Part shown: one piece after another, positions 17,296 to 25,846 of the stretch | Numbering within the stretch: position 1 is the first letter of the stretch | Layout: each line of letters opens with the position of its first letter | NCBI GenBank assembly: GCA_044432945.1 | Contig: JAWXUD010000010.1 | Location: 1 to 56,945 of the forward strand | Direction: 5' to 3' | Source: JAWXUD01 sp044432945 | GTDB taxonomy: Bacteria > Cyanobacteriota > Vampirovibrionia > Gastranaerophilales > Gastranaerophilaceae | Length of the DNA: 56,945 nt | Notes under the pieces: model-generated | The model's database searches: none | Seen by the model: the letters and a program-made list of their open reading frames with translations, nothing else | Told to the model about the DNA's origin: nothing | Translations under genes and position numbers: made by a program

Positions 17296-17513
17296 TATTT
17301 TAAAATCCCCTTCATACAAGTTACTGCCTCATAAGTTGCACCTGCTTCAAGAATTTCTTCAGCTGACAACCCAAACAAAGTGATGAGTGAATAAACTTCC
17401 TTATCCCCATCTTCCAACATTTCAACAACAACCTTGACAGCTTCATCACGAGTAAGACGTGAAAATCTATCATTAATCCCTAGATGAAGGCTTCTTTTTT
17501 TTGATTTACCCAT
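17295..17513 (-). CDS. small helical protein of unknown function
   Basis: A 72-residue basic-start, helical protein (RLTRDEAVKVVVEMLEDGDKEVYSLITLFGLSAEEILEAGATYEAV) sits between nanK and ubiA, overlapping nanK by 8 bases and touching ubiA as TAATG. The tight coupling says it is a real gene. I see no known domain. Confidence 0.65.
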   Translation of the reverse strand: MGKSKKRSLHLGINDRFSRLTRDEAVKVVVEMLEDGDKEVYSLITLFGLSAEEILEAGATYEAVTCMKGILK

Positions 17514-18387
17514 TACCTAAACTCTCCAAAGCCAACAACGCAACCCCAATCATGCCAGAATAATTTCCAGCACTAGCCAACACTACTCTTGTCGGCATTG
17601 TAACTATCTGCTTATTAACTTCAGATTCAACATATTTAAAATCTACAAACTCCGCCATCGAACCTGATAAAACAAAAATATCAGGATCTAACAAGTTCGC
17701 AAGCCCAATTATTCCATTAATCAAATCATTTTGCCATTTATTAAAAATCTCAATCATTTTCTCATCACCAGACTTCATTTTATTAATCACATCATAACTA
17801 GTTACATTCGCATCATTCAAGATCTCAACTGCAGTGTTCTTCAATCCGTTTCCACTAGCATAAGCCTCAAAGCAATCATAAGCACCACAAGTGCATCTAC
17901 GATGCTTATCAGAACGCATTTTAAAATGCATCTCTCCAGCTCCACCACTTTTACCACGCATTAACTTATTATCAAGAATAATACCGCCACCAACTCCAGT
18001 ACCTAAAGTCAACATGACTGAATAATCAAACCCCTTTGATGAACCTATTTTATGTTCCGCCCAAGAGGCAGAATTTGCATCATTTTCAACATAAACTGTC
18101 TTTTTAGATAATAATTTAAAATCAATTGTTGGATACTCTTTAAACAAATTCGCAGTTGAACCCAAAACCTTAGAATTTGCCTTATCAACTGTACCCGCAG
18201 TTGCAAAAGCGATAACGTCAACATCGTTTTCATATTTTTCAACGATTTCATTTAACAATTTAACCATCTCATCATAAGTTTTTGGTGTTTGATTTTTATC
18301 AATTTCTGATAATATTTCTCCATTTTCATCAACGATAGTATTAAAAATCTTAGTACCGCCAATATCAATTGCTAGTGCTTTTTTCAT
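17506..18387 (-). CDS. nanK: ROK-family sugar kinase (NanK/glucokinase-like)
   Basis: This 293-residue ROK kinase has the phosphate-1 motif IDIGGTK at residues 6-12 and the catalytic END loop (VYVENDANSAS). It has LTLGTGVGGGIILD and the ROK zinc motif as HRRCTCGAYDCFEAYAS. The downstream partner would be NanE, which is encoded 18 nt upstream. N-acetylmannosamine kinase is therefore the likeliest activity, although glucokinases share these motifs. No sialate lyase (NanA) gene is in the window. Confidence 0.8.
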   Translation of the reverse strand: MKKALAIDIGGTKIFNTIVDENGEILSEIDKNQTPKTYDEMVKLLNEIVEKYENDVDVIAFATAGTVDKANSKVLGSTANLFKEYPTIDFKLLSKKTVYVENDANSASWAEHKIGSSKGFDYSVMLTLGTGVGGGIILDNKLMRGKSGGAGEMHFKMRSDKHRRCTCGAYDCFEAYASGNGLKNTAVEILNDANVTSYDVINKMKSGDEKMIEIFNKWQNDLINGIIGLANLLDPDIFVLSGSMAEFVDFKYVESEVNKQIVTMPTRVVLASAGNYSGMIGVALLALESLGNG

Positions 18388-18405
18388 AAATAACCTTCCC
18401 TTTAA

Positions 18406-19089
18406 TTAATTTCTTGCAACAAATCTTTTTGTTATCAATTGTGGACGTGTCACTGCTGAACCAATAACAACGCAATGAGCGCCCAATTCAAATGCCTTAT
18501 CCACTTCGCTAGGCGACCAAATTCTACCCTCTAAAATAACTGGCTTTGAAGTCGCTTCAATAAGTTGTTCTAAAAGTTCAAAATCTGGCTCATCTGACGT
18601 GCTTGTAGAATGCTGAGTATAACCAGAAAGCGTTGTTGATATGATATCAACACCCAAACGTGCAGCTTCTATTCCTTCCTCTAAAGTCGAAATATCTGCC
18701 ATTGATATACGCTTATTAATCCTTATAAATTTTATCAAATCTTCAACCGTTTCCCCATAAGGTCGCACTCTAGAAGTACCATCAAAAGCAACAACATCAG
18801 CCCCTGCATTAATCAATTCTATAACATCACTGACAGTAGGGGTGATATAAACAATTTCTTGCCAATTTGCAGGAACGACATCAGGTTTTTTTATACCAAT
18901 AACAGGTATGTTAAAAAGACTTTTAGCATTTTTAACATCACGAACTCCAGCAACACGCAAACCACCAGCCCCACCTTTAACAACAGATTTCATCATGGCA
19001 ACCATACACTGCTCTGCATATAATGGCTCACTCGGCATCGCCTGCACTGATATTATAACTTTATTTCTCAATCGATTAATAATATCCAT
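18406..19089 (-). CDS. nanE: N-acetylmannosamine-6-phosphate 2-epimerase
   Basis: NanE converts ManNAc-6-P to GlcNAc-6-P. This 227-residue TIM barrel shows the family pattern: VSVQAMPSEPLY near the start, GGAGGLRVAG, IGIKKPD, ADVVAFDGTSRVRP and SGYT. The late loops are LEGRIWSPSEVDKAFELGAHCVVIGSAVTRP. It leads the long minus-strand run with nanK. The start at 19089 has no Shine-Dalgarno; TATAAT (19101-19096) ends exactly 6 nt before it, which predicts a leaderless mRNA. Confidence 0.92.
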   Translation of the reverse strand: MDIINRLRNKVIISVQAMPSEPLYAEQCMVAMMKSVVKGGAGGLRVAGVRDVKNAKSLFNIPVIGIKKPDVVPANWQEIVYITPTVSDVIELINAGADVVAFDGTSRVRPYGETVEDLIKFIRINKRISMADISTLEEGIEAARLGVDIISTTLSGYTQHSTSTSDEPDFELLEQLIEATSKPVILEGRIWSPSEVDKAFELGAHCVVIGSAVTRPQLITKRFVARN

Positions 19090-19095
19090 AAATTT

Positions 19096-19101
19096 ATTAT
19101 A
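19096..19101 (-). promoter_or_regulatory. -10 element of nanE, predicting a leaderless mRNA
   Basis: TATAAT on the minus strand is followed by 6 nt (AAATTT) and then the nanE ATG. No clear -35 is seen. The first transcribed base should be the A of the ATG. Confidence 0.6.
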
Positions 19102-19161
19102 ACTTAAAAAATTTATTTGCGATATAATAATACAAAGAACTTTAAATAAAGGAAGAGTAAA

Positions 19162-20487
19162 ATGAATAAAACTTTGGTAAAATATCCATATTTAACACAA
19201 GATCTAGAAATTTATGAACGTGATAACGGACACAAAATCATTCTTGCACATAAAAAAGGTGATTTAGTAAACGTAAGCACTTGGGTTAAAACTGGTTCGA
19301 TAAACGAATACGACACCAACAACGGCATTTCACATTTCCTTGAACATCTAATGTTTAAAGGCACTAACAAGCACAAAGCTGGTGAATTTGATAAAATACT
19401 TGAAGCTAAAGGGGCTATTGTCAACGCTGCAACTTGGAAAGACTACACTTTTTATTACGTAACCCTTCCTAAAGGTGAGGCTGACAAAGATTTATATCAA
19501 GCTATTGAATTACATGCAGACATGATGCTAGACCCAATTTTACCTCAAGAAGAAATCGGTGCTACTTTTGATTTGAACGATAAAAATGTTACCGATAAAC
19601 GTGAAAGACATGTTGTCATTGAAGAAATCAGAATGCGTAAAGACCAAAATTGGACAAAAGTTTATAACACCTGCAATAATAATTTATACACACAACACCC
19701 TTACAAACGTGATGTAATCGGCACTTCTGAAATCATCTCGCAAGTTACACGTGATGAAATCATGAACTATTATCAAACATTTTATTCACCAGCAAATATG
19801 ACAACTATCATTGTTGGCGATTTTGACAAAGCTACCGTTTTAGAAAAAGTTGAAAAAGAATTTGATTTCAAATCACGAAAAAATACACCTAACAACAAAA
19901 ATATCATTGATGAACCGACAAACTCTACTCAATTATTTGAGAATTTCGCAAAAGTAAACACAGGTTATATGATGTTTGGATACTTAGGACCTAAAGCAAA
20001 CAATCTTAAACAAAACATCATACTAGATATCATCAGCATAATCCTTGGTGATGGAACAAGTTGCAGGCTTTATCAAAATTTAATCGAGAAACAAAAAACT
20101 CCTATCTTCAATATGATTGGCTCTGAGCATTACCAATTTAGAGATGGAAACAATTTTTTCATACAAGCAAACTTCAAAGCCGATAAAAAAGATGAAGCTA
20201 TAGATCTAGTTAAAAAAGAATTAACTAACCTGATTGATGTCAAAATAAATGAAGAAGAACTTGCTAAAGCGAAAAAGAAAATCAAATCTCGGTTTGCATA
20301 TGCTGCTGAAACCGTTAGTGAAATCGGAGAAACTATCGGATATTACATGACAGTTTGCGATGACTTAAAGCTTGTCGAAGATTATTTAAAAGATGTTGAA
20401 GAAATAAGTATTGATGATTTAGAAAACTCTGCAAATAAATATTTAAACATTAACAATGCTACAATTTCAATATTAATGCCTGAATAA
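19162..20487 (+). CDS. M16-family zinc metallopeptidase
   Basis: This 441-residue protein has the inverted zinc motif H-x2-E-H as HFLEHLMFKGT (His58, Glu61, His62). The following helix contains KDYTFYYVTLP, and YNTCNNNLYTQHPYKRDVIGT and MTTIIVGDFD are typical. Both halves of a bacterial single-chain M16 peptidase of the mitochondrial-processing-peptidase beta type are present. No signal peptide is seen, so it is probably cytosolic. TATAAT (19123-19128) and GGAAGAG precede the ATG. It is divergent from nanE. Confidence 0.88.
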   Translation: MNKTLVKYPYLTQDLEIYERDNGHKIILAHKKGDLVNVSTWVKTGSINEYDTNNGISHFLEHLMFKGTNKHKAGEFDKILEAKGAIVNAATWKDYTFYYVTLPKGEADKDLYQAIELHADMMLDPILPQEEIGATFDLNDKNVTDKRERHVVIEEIRMRKDQNWTKVYNTCNNNLYTQHPYKRDVIGTSEIISQVTRDEIMNYYQTFYSPANMTTIIVGDFDKATVLEKVEKEFDFKSRKNTPNNKNIIDEPTNSTQLFENFAKVNTGYMMFGYLGPKANNLKQNIILDIISIILGDGTSCRLYQNLIEKQKTPIFNMIGSEHYQFRDGNNFFIQANFKADKKDEAIDLVKKELTNLIDVKINEEELAKAKKKIKSRFAYAAETVSEIGETIGYYMTVCDDLKLVEDYLKDVEEISIDDLENSANKYLNINNATISILMPE

Positions 20488-20551
20488 TTATTTTCAGGCA
20501 AAATAATTTCAAATACTATTAAAAACAATGCTAGATGAATTAAAATGAAGA

Positions 20552-21673
20552 CTATTTTGTTTCGATAAAATTCGTATTTGGGATATAACTATTTTCGTTA
20601 TTAGAATTAAAATCCATATTATTAATCAAACTTGCACGTTTTTTTCTAAATAACATATCCACAAACGCTTCTAAACGAGTAATGAAGCCTGCCTCACCTG
20701 TTTGCTCATCGATAGTTAAGTTTAATAACGGCTTGTTGAAACGTTTTGCCTTCCTAGTAATCCTTTCAACCATCAACGAATCAGGACCACAACCAAAAGC
20801 AGTTATTGTAATAATTCCATCAATGCGAGCATCTTTCAAATAATGTCCAGCTGTACCAGTCATTTCATGTTCGTTTGCCCAATAAATATCTTGCCCTAGC
20901 GATTTGATACCATCATTCATTTGTTCATTCGAAAGCTCTAACGAAGAAACTACACGAACGTCCATAGCTTGCAATTTTTCAAAAACCTTCATCGAAGTGC
21001 GTTCATCAAAAATATTATATCCATGTGAAACCAAAGCTATCGAGATTGGATACTCTTTTGTCTGCTTTTCTATAAATACCTTACCTTGAAGAGCATAACT
21101 CATAGCTTTTTTATAACTCATTCCAGATTTTGACATGATATGGAAATTATTATAAGTTCTCCAACCAGCTTTAGAAGCTTTTTTAATCCTATCGAGATCT
21201 GTTATACCAAACGGTGCAACAGCCTCTGATAAAAATGCATATAAGCCTTGATTTTTTTCTGATTTATCTAAGGTCGCATCGATTATTGTAAAATCACGTT
21301 TTATTACGTTACGGATCAAATCAGGAAGCCCACGGATTTTTGAACAATTATAAATCTTTGGTGCAATTGATTGAATTGATGGAACAAATATTTTATCAAT
21401 CCCTCTATCCAACAAGTTCAAAACATGCCCTACATAAACTTTTATAGGCAAACAAGTTTCTGTAACAACTAACGCCGCACCATTTGACATAGTCTGCTTA
21501 GTTGTCGTATCAGAAAGAACTATCTTAATACCTAAATCACTAAAAAAACCGTGATAAAAAGGATAAGCGTGATAAAAAGATAACGCCCTAGGTATTCCAA
21601 TTGTCATTTCATTTTGGTTATTATTCGAATTATTCAAAAATTTCCCCTTAAATTCTTTAATACTTGATTTCAC
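20552..21673 (-). CDS. acyl-CoA dehydratase activase-related protein (DUF2229-like)
   Basis: This 373-residue protein matches the C-terminal module of large CoA-protein activases related to 2-hydroxyglutaryl-CoA dehydratase activators. Landmarks are IGIPRALSFYHAYPF, VTETCLPIKVYVGHV, KIYNCSKIRGLPDLIRN and ITITAFGCGPDSLMVE near the end. The conserved cysteines probably hold an Fe-S cluster. The ATP-binding activase domain of the large family members is absent, so it is a stand-alone module. The GTG start at 21673 lies 7 nt after TATTAT; an ATG at the IGIPRAL segment (21607) is also possible. Substrate unknown. Confidence 0.75.
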   Translation of the reverse strand: MKSSIKEFKGKFLNNSNNNQNEMTIGIPRALSFYHAYPFYHGFFSDLGIKIVLSDTTTKQTMSNGAALVVTETCLPIKVYVGHVLNLLDRGIDKIFVPSIQSIAPKIYNCSKIRGLPDLIRNVIKRDFTIIDATLDKSEKNQGLYAFLSEAVAPFGITDLDRIKKASKAGWRTYNNFHIMSKSGMSYKKAMSYALQGKVFIEKQTKEYPISIALVSHGYNIFDERTSMKVFEKLQAMDVRVVSSLELSNEQMNDGIKSLGQDIYWANEHEMTGTAGHYLKDARIDGIITITAFGCGPDSLMVERITRKAKRFNKPLLNLTIDEQTGEAGFITRLEAFVDMLFRKKRASLINNMDFNSNNENSYIPNTNFIETK

Positions 21674-21775
21674 TTGACTTATAATACTTCAAAAAAGTTT
21701 TTTTTGCTAGTAATTAAATACATTAATAAAAATTATTATTTTGATGTAATATAATAAAAAAAAAGGAATGAAATA

Positions 21776-22513
21776 ATGCCACATTTTTTTATAAATTCTA
21801 AACAAATAATTGATAATAAATTAACAATCAGCGATAAAGAAAACTTTACTCATATCGCAAAATCGCTTCGTGCTAAAATTGATGAAAAATTTTTATTTAT
21901 TGATGAAAACAAAATCCAACACGAAACAATAATCAAAAATATTACAAAACAAGAAATCTTTTTTTTAATAACAAATTCATACCCGTCAAATAAATTTTTA
22001 GAGTTTAATTTATGCTTAGCTCAAACACCGCTTCGCAGTGACGCTCAAAACACGATTATAGAAAAAGCTACAGAATTAGGTGTAAACATAATTTATCCAA
22101 TTCAAAGCGATAATTGTGCATTAGCAAAAAATATCATTGATAAAAAAATAGAAAGATGGCAAAGGATTATGCTTGAAGCTTCTAAACAATGCGAAAGAGC
22201 CGATATCCCTGAATGCAAGACGCTCACGAGCTTAGAAAAGTTACTCAATAATAACAAATTTGACAAAATAATTGCGTTTTGCGAACGAAAATCTGAACTT
22301 AATCTAAAAAAATACCTGAACCTAAATCCCATAAAAAAAGGTGAAAATATACTCGCAATAATAGGCCCTGAAGGGGGATTTTCTCAAAAAGAATTTGATT
22401 TTTTTATAACTAACAAAATACCTATGATCTCACTTGGTGAGTTAATATTAAAAGCAGAAACAGCCGCTATTGTGGCGTTAGGAAATATTGTTTATGAATA
22501 CAATAATAAATAA
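21776..22513 (+). CDS. rsmE: 16S rRNA m3U1498 methyltransferase RsmE
   Basis: This 245-residue SPOUT methyltransferase has the family's end motif. AIIGPEGGFSQKEFDFF forms the knotted SAM site, then ISLGELILKAETAAIVAL closes the fold. The N-terminal PUA-like part contains HIAKSLRAKIDEKF. RsmE methylates U1498 in 16S rRNA. AAAAGGA lies 9 nt upstream and TATAAT (21747-21752) further up. The stop lies 17 nt into cca, so the two are coupled. Confidence 0.93.
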   Translation: MPHFFINSKQIIDNKLTISDKENFTHIAKSLRAKIDEKFLFIDENKIQHETIIKNITKQEIFFLITNSYPSNKFLEFNLCLAQTPLRSDAQNTIIEKATELGVNIIYPIQSDNCALAKNIIDKKIERWQRIMLEASKQCERADIPECKTLTSLEKLLNNNKFDKIIAFCERKSELNLKKYLNLNPIKKGENILAIIGPEGGFSQKEFDFFITNKIPMISLGELILKAETAAIVALGNIVYEYNNK

Positions 22514-23900
22514 AATCAAAAACGATATTATTTTAAACACAATTTTAACTAACACCACTGAACAAATATACTTAGTCGGTGGGACGATACGTGATTTCTA
22601 CCTAAATAAAAAAAGCTATGACCGAGATATTATCATCACAAGTTCAGATGCTCGTAAATTTTCGATTAAAATGGCTAATATTCTAGATGCGACATTTGTG
22701 TCACTTGACGAAGATAACAAAATTTATAGACTCGTCTTATCAGATAAAATCAACTATATAGATATCACAAATCCAATAGCAAATTCACTTGAAAAAGATC
22801 TGCAAAGAAGAGATTTGACTATGAACGCAATCACTATTAATCTAAAAACTTATGAAATAGTCGATTTGTGTGATGGTATAAGCGATTTAGAAAATAAAAT
22901 AATTAAAGCAATTTCTGAAAAAAATTTAATCGATGACCCGCTTAGATTACTAAGAATTTTTCGATTTATGTCAAATCTAGGGTTTGAGATAGAAGCAAAA
23001 ACGCTTGATATGATAAAAATGAACAAAGAAAAAATAAATGAACCAGCACGTGAGCGGGTTAATTATGAACTTATGAAACTTTTTAGTGGAAAATATGTAG
23101 CTGAAACATTGACACAAATGAATGAAATCGGCATTTTATCAGAAATCTTTCCTATCGTCAGCGAGCTTAAACAAGTTCCGCCAAACACACATCACCATTT
23201 AAGGCTTTTAGAACATAGTATCGAAACAGTTAATCAAATTGAAATAATTTATAATAACTCAACAAATGAGGTAAAAACGCACCTTGATGAAAAAATCATC
23301 GCAGGATTTTCTCGTATTTCATATCTAAAATTAGCAGGATTTTTACACGATATCGGTAAATTTTCAACTTGGACTATCGAAGAAGAAACCAATCGCCATA
23401 GATTTATGAAACACGAAGAAGTCGGTAGCAAACTTGTTGTAGCATTATTGAAAAAACTCAATTTTTCCAACAAACAAATAGAACACATCGCAAAATTAAT
23501 AAAAAATCATATTTACCCATCGCAAGTCGTATCAACAGAGGATTTAAGCGAAAAAATAATGATGCGATATATTAGAAAAATGGAAGATGAGTCTATTGAT
23601 GCAATAATTTTAGCACAAGCTGACAGACTTTCTGCTCGTGGGGTTGATGTAAGCGATATGATGGTAGAAAAAAATATTTCATCATTAGATATATTATTGA
23701 ATTTTTATCTAAAAATCCGTAAAACACTAGAGCCACTAGCTAAACTTTTGTCAGGAACTGAAGTTATGGAAATATTACAAATAAAACCCTCAAAAGAACT
23801 TGGTCAAACCATGCTCGCACTAAACGAAGCACAAATTTCTGGCGATATTATAACAAAAAATGATGCGATAAATTTTATAAAATCGCTAAAATCACTATAA
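22494..23900 (+). CDS. cca: CCA tRNA nucleotidyltransferase
   Basis: This 468-residue class II nucleotidyltransferase adds or repairs the 3' CCA of tRNAs. Motif A is LVGGTIRDFYLNKKSYDRDIIIT with the D-x-D metal pair, motif B is RRDLTMNAITIN, and motif C is DDPLRLLRIFRF. An HD domain follows in the C-terminal half (LHDIGKFSTWT, then HEEVG), which is common in HD-type tRNA nucleotidyltransferases. I start at the ATG at 22494, not the in-frame TTG at 22488. It overlaps rsmE by 20 bases. A CCA is already encoded in the local tRNA-Val, so repair is the likely main role. Confidence 0.93.
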   Translation: MNTIINKIKNDIILNTILTNTTEQIYLVGGTIRDFYLNKKSYDRDIIITSSDARKFSIKMANILDATFVSLDEDNKIYRLVLSDKINYIDITNPIANSLEKDLQRRDLTMNAITINLKTYEIVDLCDGISDLENKIIKAISEKNLIDDPLRLLRIFRFMSNLGFEIEAKTLDMIKMNKEKINEPARERVNYELMKLFSGKYVAETLTQMNEIGILSEIFPIVSELKQVPPNTHHHLRLLEHSIETVNQIEIIYNNSTNEVKTHLDEKIIAGFSRISYLKLAGFLHDIGKFSTWTIEEETNRHRFMKHEEVGSKLVVALLKKLNFSNKQIEHIAKLIKNHIYPSQVVSTEDLSEKIMMRYIRKMEDESIDAIILAQADRLSARGVDVSDMMVEKNISSLDILLNFYLKIRKTLEPLAKLLSGTEVMEILQIKPSKELGQTMLALNEAQISGDIITKNDAINFIKSLKSL

Positions 23901-24170
23901 AAAGAGCATCTAGCATAAAATTGTTACAAAAATTAACATTTAAATTTTACACTATTTTTAAAATTTTTTATCCTAAAATATCGTTTCCACACGCAAAAAT
24001 ATTAAAAAAATGATTTTTTCTGTATTTTTTTAGATTTTTTAGTGAAATTTAAAAATTTTGTCTTTACATAAATTTTACATTTCAAACCAATGGGGCAATT
24101 TTTATTTTTAGGGCTTTTAATATAATTGTAGAATTGTTATAATGGATTTTGTAGTAAAAAAAATAGATAT
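23901..24170 (+). promoter_or_regulatory. AT-rich leader of the 24171 gene
   Basis: This 270-bp spacer is extremely AT-rich, with many T and A tracts, and holds no coding frame. TATAAT at 24138-24143 lies 27 nt before the ATG and a second at 24121-24126; no good -35 or Shine-Dalgarno is seen. I see no terminator for cca here. Confidence 0.4.
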
Positions 24171-25820
24171 ATGATAAACAAGGTTAGTCAATCAAACATA
24201 AATATAAATAACTCCGCTAAAGATAAAAACAAACATTTTGCAAAAGGTCAACAACCTGCGAGCAAAACTAGTTTTAATGGTGGTATAGATTCATTGATTT
24301 GGGCATCACAACAATGTGAAAAAAATCCAATGGTTAATGTTTCTGTGCTTGATTTGACTTCAGCGATTTTACCAAGAACGTTTTTTGAAACAGTAATGGG
24401 TTCAAAAACAAAAGATGAAGATGGTAATACTGAACGCAAACTAAACATACACGGCGGATTTGAAGCATTTAGACGTGAATCTTCTGGATTAATCGTAAAC
24501 TGTTTGCTACCTAGTTTTATCGTAATGGGAGCTACAAAAGCTTTAGAAAAACCGATTATGGGTGGATATAACAAATCTAGCTTAGTAAACACTTGGGCTA
24601 ACGATGACTCATTAGACAAAATTCAACAATTCTATTCAAAAGCAGAAGGCAAGGGCGAAGAAAAAATCTATAACACTTTCAAATCAATGTTTAATTCTAT
24701 TGAAGGTGTAGATGGCGATGCTGAGAAAGGCGGATTAAAAAACTTTAAAGATTTTTATGATGAAGATATTGATACAGCTCTAAGAAAAATGGCAAAAGCT
24801 TCTATTGAGGACAAACCAAAAGATGTTTCTGAAGCATATCAAACAATCGTTAAGAAAACAAAAATCGCAGAAAACATCAAATTTAATGGTGATAAAGGAT
24901 TCTTCTCGAATAATTTAGAAGCATTATTTAAAGATGGAGCAAAAGTCTTACACGGTGTAGAAAAAGAAGGCATTTCTAATGCCGATGAACTTGGCAAATA
25001 CATTTCTAAAGCTAAAAAACTAGTTCGTGGCAAAAGTATTCTAGGTATGGGAATTATCATCCCACTAGCGATTTCTATGCAACCTATTAACAGATGGATT
25101 ACGCACAAACTATCTGGTCAAAAAGGTGCGCCGATTTATAACGATGACAAACAACGCAAATTAAGCGATGAAGAAAAATCTGAACTAAATAAGAAAAAAA
25201 TGTTAGCAGTGCCGTTAATGGCAGGAGTTGCAGCACTTTCTATGCTTATGGATAAACCTAGTTTAAAAATGTTCCAATTCAAAGGTCTATTCCCTACTAT
25301 GGATCAAGCTAGAATTATCTCAACGGCTACTTTTGCCAGTAGATTAGCTTCATCAGAAGATGCAAACGAATTAAAAGAAAATACGGTTAGAGATATCGCA
25401 ACATTTTCTAGTTTCTACTTCCTAGGTGATTACGTTGCAAAAGGAGTAGCTAGCCTTATTGAAAAAAATGACCCAAGCGTTAAATTAATAAACAGACGTA
25501 AAAGTAGCAAAGAAGATGCAAATATTGCACAAAAATTCTGGAACTGGGCTAAACACTCTTCAATGAAATCAACAGATGAGTTAACATCAATTAAGGACAA
25601 GCGTCTAAGATCATTATGTCAACTTAGCAATCTAACTTTTTCTTTATTCTCTCTTGGTATGGCAATTCCAGCCTATACAAGACACAAAACACAACAAAAA
25701 GAAAAGGAAAAACTAGCAAAATTAAATCTTGAGGAAACTTCTAATATAAAACAACAAAAGTTTACCTCACCTGAATCAATCGCAAGCTTATCGCTTATGA
25801 ACGATTTCTTACAAGGTTAG
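24171..25820 (+). CDS. lineage-specific 549-residue protein with F-x-G motif (copy 1)
   Basis: I recognise no family. The first 30 residues are Asn/Lys-rich and end in TSFNGGIDS (F35-N-G). Blocks shared with the next gene are LDLTSAILPRTF, FRRESSG, IIPLAISMQPIN (about residue 300), FKGLFPTMDQARIISTATFASRL (about 370) and ENTVRDIATFSSFYFLGDYVAKG. Several hydrophobic segments (VNCLLPSFIVMGATKAL, GMGIIIPLAI, VPLMAGVAALSML, SLFSLGMAIPAY) suggest a membrane-associated protein. A charged middle (about 150-290) may be helical. The start lacks a Shine-Dalgarno but fits the shared N-terminus. Confidence 0.75.
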   Translation: MINKVSQSNININNSAKDKNKHFAKGQQPASKTSFNGGIDSLIWASQQCEKNPMVNVSVLDLTSAILPRTFFETVMGSKTKDEDGNTERKLNIHGGFEAFRRESSGLIVNCLLPSFIVMGATKALEKPIMGGYNKSSLVNTWANDDSLDKIQQFYSKAEGKGEEKIYNTFKSMFNSIEGVDGDAEKGGLKNFKDFYDEDIDTALRKMAKASIEDKPKDVSEAYQTIVKKTKIAENIKFNGDKGFFSNNLEALFKDGAKVLHGVEKEGISNADELGKYISKAKKLVRGKSILGMGIIIPLAISMQPINRWITHKLSGQKGAPIYNDDKQRKLSDEEKSELNKKKMLAVPLMAGVAALSMLMDKPSLKMFQFKGLFPTMDQARIISTATFASRLASSEDANELKENTVRDIATFSSFYFLGDYVAKGVASLIEKNDPSVKLINRRKSSKEDANIAQKFWNWAKHSSMKSTDELTSIKDKRLRSLCQLSNLTFSLFSLGMAIPAYTRHKTQQKEKEKLAKLNLEETSNIKQQKFTSPESIASLSLMNDFLQG

Positions 25821-25846
25821 AACTATTAATAAAAGAAAGAATAACA

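Noticed and set aside
20477..20500. Hairpin at the end of the M16 gene
   Set aside because: 8-bp arms but no T-tract follows, and it includes the stop codon; not called as a terminator.
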